Origin: Geothrix sp.
Lineage (GTDB): Bacteria > Acidobacteriota > Holophagae > Holophagales > Holophagaceae
Assembly: GCF_020622065.1 (NCBI RefSeq)
Contig: NZ_JAHRYQ010000001.1
Coordinates: 1,178,001 to 1,242,000 of the forward strand
Direction of reading: 5' to 3'
Length of the DNA: 64,000 nucleotides
This document shows positions 60,396 through 64,000 of this stretch, one piece after another (the stretch's first letter is position 1; every line of letters starts with the position of its first letter). A program made the translations under genes and the position numbers. The notes under the pieces are model-generated. The model made no database searches. It had not been told where the DNA came from and was given only the letters and a program-made list of their open reading frames with translations.

Positions 60396-61388
60396 CTAGA
60401 GTTTTAAGGGCGACAGCACCATCCATGCGCCCACGATGAGGGTGAAGAGCAGGGCCAGGGTCAGCGCGGTCCAGGTGAGCTTCCGCTGGATCCCGGGCAG
60501 GGCGAGCGCCAGGCTGGGGCGCCCTTGAAAGGGCGCCAAGGCGCCGACGCCCAGGCCCGAGATGGCTCCCCCCAGCAAGGCTCCGTAGAGCGGATAGCCG
60601 ACGAAGCCGTACTCCCGGTGCAGCAGGCAGAAGGGGCAGTGGTGGGTAGGCAGGGCGTAGATGTAGAGGCCGATGAAGGAGATCAGTGAGGCGGTGGCCA
60701 CCGCCAGGAAGGCCAGGCTGAGGATTGCGAACGGGATCGTGCCTTGGCGCCTCCGGAGAACGAGGCCGCCTGTGACCAGCAGGGCCGCCAGGACGGACCA
60801 GAAGGCGGGGCGCATGAGCCGTGGGGGCAGCCCGGCCAGGCTGGCTCCGAGGCTCTGGCGGCCCTGCCCGAAGAGGCTGCCGCAGCAGCTCGTCATCACA
60901 TCGGCTTTCAGGCCGGCGACATAGCGCCACAGCAGGTAGGTTTCCAGCAGCACCAGGGGGACGAGCAGCAGCAGCAGGGCGTGCTTCGCACGGATCAGCG
61001 GGTAGTCGTGGCCCCGGGTATCCGCGTGATGGAGGACCAGCCACAGCCCTGCCAGCAAGCAGGTGCCGAGCTTCACCAGGAGGGTGGGGTAGCCGAACCC
61101 GTTGGCGGCGAGGGAGCCTGCGGCGCACATGGCGCCCACGAACTGATCGTGCAGGCCATCCGCCGTGAAGACGAACAGGAACAGGGACAGGATCTGGATG
61201 ACGAGGGCGTTGGCGACGAGGGTGGAGACCAGGTAGGTGCGCCGTTCCAGATCGAGCTGCCGCTCGCTGCCGCTCCGGAGGTTCCACCGGAGCATGATCT
61301 CGACGGCATGCCAGCCCGCGAAGCCCAGCATGAGCGAGACGAGGCCCGAGGCGAGCAGGAGGGCGAGGACTCCCGGGTGCTGAATCAT
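60396..61388 (-). CDS. Multi-Cys membrane protein of the nosL-ABC operon
   Basis: The 330-aa protein has about nine hydrophobic segments. Cysteines occur in soluble or boundary positions: FVGAMCAAGSLAANGFGY, LKADVMTSCCGSLFGQG and ALPTHHCPFCLLHREYGFVGY. The last has paired CxxC and nearby His, apt for binding a metal or for a disulfide relay. I do not recognise a named family. It overlaps the ATPase gene by four bases (ATGA) and ends the five-gene operon. It likely works with the NosL-like protein and the permease. Confidence 0.72.
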   Translation of the reverse strand: MIQHPGVLALLLASGLVSLMLGFAGWHAVEIMLRWNLRSGSERQLDLERRTYLVSTLVANALVIQILSLFLFVFTADGLHDQFVGAMCAAGSLAANGFGYPTLLVKLGTCLLAGLWLVLHHADTRGHDYPLIRAKHALLLLLVPLVLLETYLLWRYVAGLKADVMTSCCGSLFGQGRQSLGASLAGLPPRLMRPAFWSVLAALLVTGGLVLRRRQGTIPFAILSLAFLAVATASLISFIGLYIYALPTHHCPFCLLHREYGFVGYPLYGALLGGAISGLGVGALAPFQGRPSLALALPGIQRKLTWTALTLALLFTLIVGAWMVLSPLKL

Positions 61389-62107
61389 GGCGTGGTCGCG
61401 GTGATGCGGCCGTCGCGCAAGGTCACCACCCGGTCCGCGAGGGGCGACTCGTAGACGATGGGGTCATGGCTGGCGATGAGGAGGGTTCGGCCGGTGGCCT
61501 TGAAGGTCCCCATCAGCTCCATGAACTCCGTGGAGAGCCGGCTGTCCAGGTGGGCCGTCGGCTCATCGGCGATGATCACGGCGGGATCGTTGATGAGGGC
61601 CCGGGCCACGGCCACGCGCTGGGCTTCGCCGCCAGACAGCCGGCCCACGGCGGCTGTGGCCTGTCTCGAAAGGCCGAAGCGGTCCAGCAGCTCCAGGGCG
61701 CGGCGGCGGACGGCAGCGGCGTCCTCCCCCGTGGGGCAGGCCGGGAGCATCACATTCTCCAGGGCCGAGATGCCCTGGATCAGGTTGAACTGCTGGAAGA
61801 TGAAGCCGAAGGTCCGGCGCCGGATGCCTGTGAGGAAACGCTCGGGGAGGCTGGTGATCTCGAGGCCGTCCCCCGCGGGGAGGCCGGGCAGGGCCACCGC
61901 GGGGAGACCGTGGAGGTGGATGCGGCCCGAGGTGGGGCGGGCCATGCAGCCGATGAGGGTCAGCAGGGTCGTCTTGCCGGAGCCACTGGGGCCCTTGAGG
62001 ATCGTGAGCTGGCCGAACGGAATCTGGAGGCTCACGCCGTCCACCGCGGTGAACGGCGTGGCGAGGCCGGCATGGTAGGTCTTCACCACCTGGGTGAGCT
62101 CGATCAT
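61385..62107 (-). CDS. ABC transporter ATP-binding protein (LolD/MacB type)
   Basis: The 240-aa ATPase has Walker A LKGPSGSGKTTLLTLIG, Q-loop FGFIFQQFNLIQGISALENVMLPA, signature GRLSGGEAQRVAVARALI, Walker B VIIADEPTAHLD and the H-loop HDPIV. These fit the LolD/MacB/FtsE class that powers FtsX-type permeases. The start is at 62107. It sits two bases after the permease stop and overlaps the Cys-rich membrane protein gene downstream. Its cargo is unknown. Confidence 0.9.
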   Translation of the reverse strand: MIELTQVVKTYHAGLATPFTAVDGVSLQIPFGQLTILKGPSGSGKTTLLTLIGCMARPTSGRIHLHGLPAVALPGLPAGDGLEITSLPERFLTGIRRRTFGFIFQQFNLIQGISALENVMLPACPTGEDAAAVRRRALELLDRFGLSRQATAAVGRLSGGEAQRVAVARALINDPAVIIADEPTAHLDSRLSTEFMELMGTFKATGRTLLIASHDPIVYESPLADRVVTLRDGRITATTP

Positions 62108-62109
62108 GG

Positions 62110-63246
62110 TCAGGACCTCATCGCGGCATCGGGGTCCACCGTGGCGGCCCGCCAACACGGCACGAGGGTGGCGGCCGTGTAGGGCAGGACCGTGAGGAAG
62201 AACAGCACCCCGAGCTGATAGGCGTCCACCGTGGGGATGAGGCGGTAGCGCGGGAAGAGCACCGACCAGCCCTTGAGGGCGTGCTCGAAGAGGGAGGCGG
62301 AGAAGAAGAAGACATGGCCGTAGGCGAGCAGGACGCCGGAGAGGAAGGCCGTGAGGGAGATGACGGTGCCTTCCCAGAACTTCAGCAGCAGCACATCCGA
62401 GGTCTCCCAGCCGATGGATTTCAGGATGCCGATCTCTTTGCGCTCCTCGGCGGAGAGGCCCGTGGCCTTGTCCCAGGCGAAGATGACGAAGGAGAGCATG
62501 GCCGAGGCCAGCACTGCCACCAGCAAGCCACCGCGCCAGTCGAAAATGGCGTCGTAAGTTCGGAGGATCTCGGATTTCAGGATGGGCCGGGCATCGGGGA
62601 ACCGCTCCACGATCTTGGCGGCGATGGTGGGCAGCTCGCGGGGGTTTCCGGCGCGGACCATCAGGTCCGTGGCTTGGCCCTCGGGCAGGTTGAAGAGGGT
62701 GCGGATGTCCGGCAGGGACATGATGACGAGATCCGACGACACCAGCTCGGATTCGGCGGGCAGCACCTTCTGGATGGCGAACAGCATGGGTAGGCCGGAG
62801 TAGCCGCGGAGGGAGATCATGTCCCCCTCCCTCACGCGCATGCTGCGGGCCACACCCTGGCCGATGAGGACAGAATCCGCCGCCAGGCCGCCGCCCTCCT
62901 GGCCCATGACGGTGAGGTTCCCCCCATAGACGGGGTCGTAGTAGTAACCCCAGACCCGCGGCGTGACCTCCCGCACCCCCCGGATGGCGCGGATGGCCTC
63001 GGCTTGGGCCGTGGGGATCGGATCGTGGCGCCCAGCCACCATGCGCTGGACCACCATCTCCGGGGCCTGGCCGAGCACCAGCCGGGCCTCGCGTTTCAAA
63101 GCTTGGACGAAGAAGATCAGTGAGGCGAGCACGGCCACCACCAGCGTGTAGACCAGGAGCAGCGACAGGTTCCGCCCCCTTCGCCTCAGCAGCGACGACA
63201 GCGCGAAATCAAGGATGTTCCGGGTGCGGCGCAGGGACGGGGGCAT
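62110..63246 (-). CDS. FtsX-like ABC transporter permease
   Basis: The 378-aa protein has a short cytoplasmic N-terminus, TM1 (LLLVYTLVVAVLASLIFFV), a large periplasmic domain (about 60-240) and three more helices (GLLVAVLASAMLSFVIFAW, TAFLSGVLLAYGHVFFF, LGVLFFLTVLPYTAATLV), as in MacB/LolC-type mechanotransmission permeases. The conserved ERKEIGILKSIGWETSDVLLLKFWEG coupling loop is clear. The start at 63246 lies within the end of the previous gene, overlapping by 38 bases. Confidence 0.88.
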   Translation of the reverse strand: MPPSLRRTRNILDFALSSLLRRRGRNLSLLLVYTLVVAVLASLIFFVQALKREARLVLGQAPEMVVQRMVAGRHDPIPTAQAEAIRAIRGVREVTPRVWGYYYDPVYGGNLTVMGQEGGGLAADSVLIGQGVARSMRVREGDMISLRGYSGLPMLFAIQKVLPAESELVSSDLVIMSLPDIRTLFNLPEGQATDLMVRAGNPRELPTIAAKIVERFPDARPILKSEILRTYDAIFDWRGGLLVAVLASAMLSFVIFAWDKATGLSAEERKEIGILKSIGWETSDVLLLKFWEGTVISLTAFLSGVLLAYGHVFFFSASLFEHALKGWSVLFPRYRLIPTVDAYQLGVLFFLTVLPYTAATLVPCWRAATVDPDAAMRS

Positions 63247-63538
63247 GAGATCTCGTGGGAAAGGCGGGCGGCGGCACCAGGGAACCGGAGGGGAAGTGCT
63301 CCAGGCCCAGGGGGTGATCCTGGAAAGCGGCGTGGCGGTCGGCCATGGCTGGGTGGCGGGTGTAGCGGGCTTCGGTGAAGAGGCAGAGGTCCGTGAGGCC
63401 CAGTTCCTGAACAAGGATCTGGCTGGGCTGGCGCTGGAGGAGGGCAGGCCCTTCCTGCACCCGCGCATGGAGGAGGGCCGCCGCGAGCAGGCCGACCTGG
63501 GCGCCCGTCAGGATCAGGAAGAGGGTGGATTTGCGCAC
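63209..63538 (-). CDS. Small membrane-anchored protein of the nosL-ABC operon
   Basis: The 109-aa protein begins at GTG 63538 with a membrane segment (FLILTGAQVGLLAAALLHA). The soluble remainder contains ELGLTDLCLFTEARYTRHPAM, DHPLGLEHFPSGSLVPP and a Pro-rich tail. The DLCLFTEARYTRHP block looks conserved rather than random, with one Cys and many His. It starts 10 bases after the nosL stop and its 3' end overlaps the permease gene by 38 bases. No named family is known to me. A periplasmic metal-delivery adapter is one possibility, inferred from its partner NosL. Confidence 0.65.
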   Translation of the reverse strand: MRKSTLFLILTGAQVGLLAAALLHARVQEGPALLQRQPSQILVQELGLTDLCLFTEARYTRHPAMADRHAAFQDHPLGLEHFPSGSLVPPPAFPTRSHAPVPAPHPEHP

Positions 63539-63548
63539 GGCGGGGAGC

Positions 63549-64000
63549 CTACTCCAGGGCTTTGAGGACAGCGGGCGTGACCTCCTGGAATCCCAGGATC
63601 CGCTGCCCCTTGTGATCCTTGAGGAAGTCGCGTGCATCGGCTTCGGATGCGAAGGGCACGAGCTCCCTTCCCATGGGGCCCATGACATCGCTGCCCATCG
63701 CGTAGAAGGCCTTCCGGCCATCGATGGGGGCGAGGCCGTAGTAGTCCTTCACCCGGATCGAAACGATGTCGGCCGCTTTCCGGCGCGGGGCGTAGCGGCC
63801 CAGGTCCAGCAGGCAGGTGAAGAGATCCTTCGGCCCGTCGAACCAGGCCGTGGTGCCGTCCTTGAAGCTGATGACCGAGGCCCAGTCGGGGAAATTCGCC
63901 ACGAACATGCCGCACACGGCGCAGTTGCCCTGGGGCTCGGGGGGGGGCGCGGGGGCCGCCGCGAGACCGGCCGCCAGGGCCGCGGCGAGAGCGAGGGCGC
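63549..64000 (-). CDS. nosL: NosL-family protein (5' end outside the window)
   Basis: About 150 codons are visible; the start lies beyond the right edge. An Ala/Leu-rich signal sequence (ALALAAALAAGLAAAP) precedes a Pro-rich linker and then the CAVCGMFV motif. This Cys-x2-Cys-Gly-Met start is the mark of NosL copper-binding proteins. The domain continues with FPDWASVISFKDGTTAWFDGPKDLF and ends ILGFQEVTPAVLKALE, typical NosL. NosL binds Cu(I) and helps mature nitrous oxide reductase, but NosL-like proteins also occur away from nos genes, as here. It heads the operon with the 109-aa protein, permease, ATPase and membrane protein. Confidence 0.88.
   Translation of the reverse strand, partial: ALALAAALAAGLAAAPAPPPEPQGNCAVCGMFVANFPDWASVISFKDGTTAWFDGPKDLFTCLLDLGRYAPRRKAADIVSIRVKDYYGLAPIDGRKAFYAMGSDVMGPMGRELVPFASEADARDFLKDHKGQRILGFQEVTPAVLKALE

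Noticed and set aside
59506-61287. A long minus-strand frame running through the palindromic element
   Set aside because: It crosses the secreted rhodanese-like gene in antisense and the inverted repeats, and then reads the membrane protein gene in the wrong frame. It has no coherent domain.

Overview
The window is 64 kb of very G+C-rich, gene-dense bacterial chromosome. It carries about 60 protein genes on both strands, one tRNA gene, and no insertion sequence, prophage, CRISPR array or rRNA operon that I can see. The gene content suggests an anaerobic or facultative Gram-negative bacterium that uses menaquinone: a futalosine-pathway radical SAM enzyme, oxygen-independent HemN, a chemoreceptor with a CxxCH haem motif, NosL, and a Wzi-like outer-membrane barrel. 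My best guess is an Acidobacteriota of the Holophaga/Geothrix type. That is inference from gene content and codon style, not from a marker gene.

Layout, left to right. 1-8.8 kb: the start of a P5C dehydrogenase on the minus strand, a site-2 protease homologue, trpS, tRNA-Lys(CTT), two small secreted proteins (one a rhodanese/DUF442-like protein), proline dehydrogenase, a tiny Cys/Lys-rich exported protein, an MscS channel and an ABC-F ATPase. 8.8-16.6 kb: an RluA-family protein lacking the catalytic Asp, a haem-type chemoreceptor divergent from a secreted Cache protein, a 2OG-oxygenase-like protein, FtcD, a 5'-nucleotidase, and a divergent cysteine desulfurase. 16.6-29.6 kb: AspT-type transporter, phosphodiesterase, RlmI-like methyltransferase, TtcA, TPR protein, Rrf2 regulator divergent from a thioredoxin-like protein, oligopeptide-binding protein, WYL protein, EamA exporter and XerD. 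29.6-39.6 kb: acpP-fabF, uvrB, M64 peptidase, YhbY, an FHA-GAF-histidine-box signalling protein, 5-FTHF cyclo-ligase and a PLD-family protein.

39.6-49.3 kb is one long minus-strand run. Read in its own direction it starts with GDP-D-rhamnose-type sugar synthesis (gmd and an rmd-like reductase). It continues with a methyltransferase-like protein, a HEAT-like/cyclophilin fusion, a Wzi-like barrel, a CoA-transferase B subunit, a lipoprotein, pyrD and mqnE. Several of these genes overlap by 1-4 bases. A glycosyltransferase diverges from the top of the run.

50.7-59.5 kb is aroC followed by a compact tetrapyrrole operon: hemA, an unexplained palindromic spacer that is also an open 44-codon frame, hemC, hemD, hemB, hemL, hemE and hemN. 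This covers the C5 route from glutamyl-tRNA to protoporphyrinogen; no ferrochelatase or protoporphyrinogen oxidase is in the window.

59.6-64 kb holds a second rhodanese/DUF442-like secreted protein, a striking multi-armed inverted-repeat element between two convergent genes, and a five-gene minus-strand operon. That operon encodes NosL, a 109-aa protein, an FtsX-type permease, a LolD/MacB-type ATPase and a multi-Cys membrane protein. It is the best candidate here for an uncharacterised metal or periplasmic-quality system.
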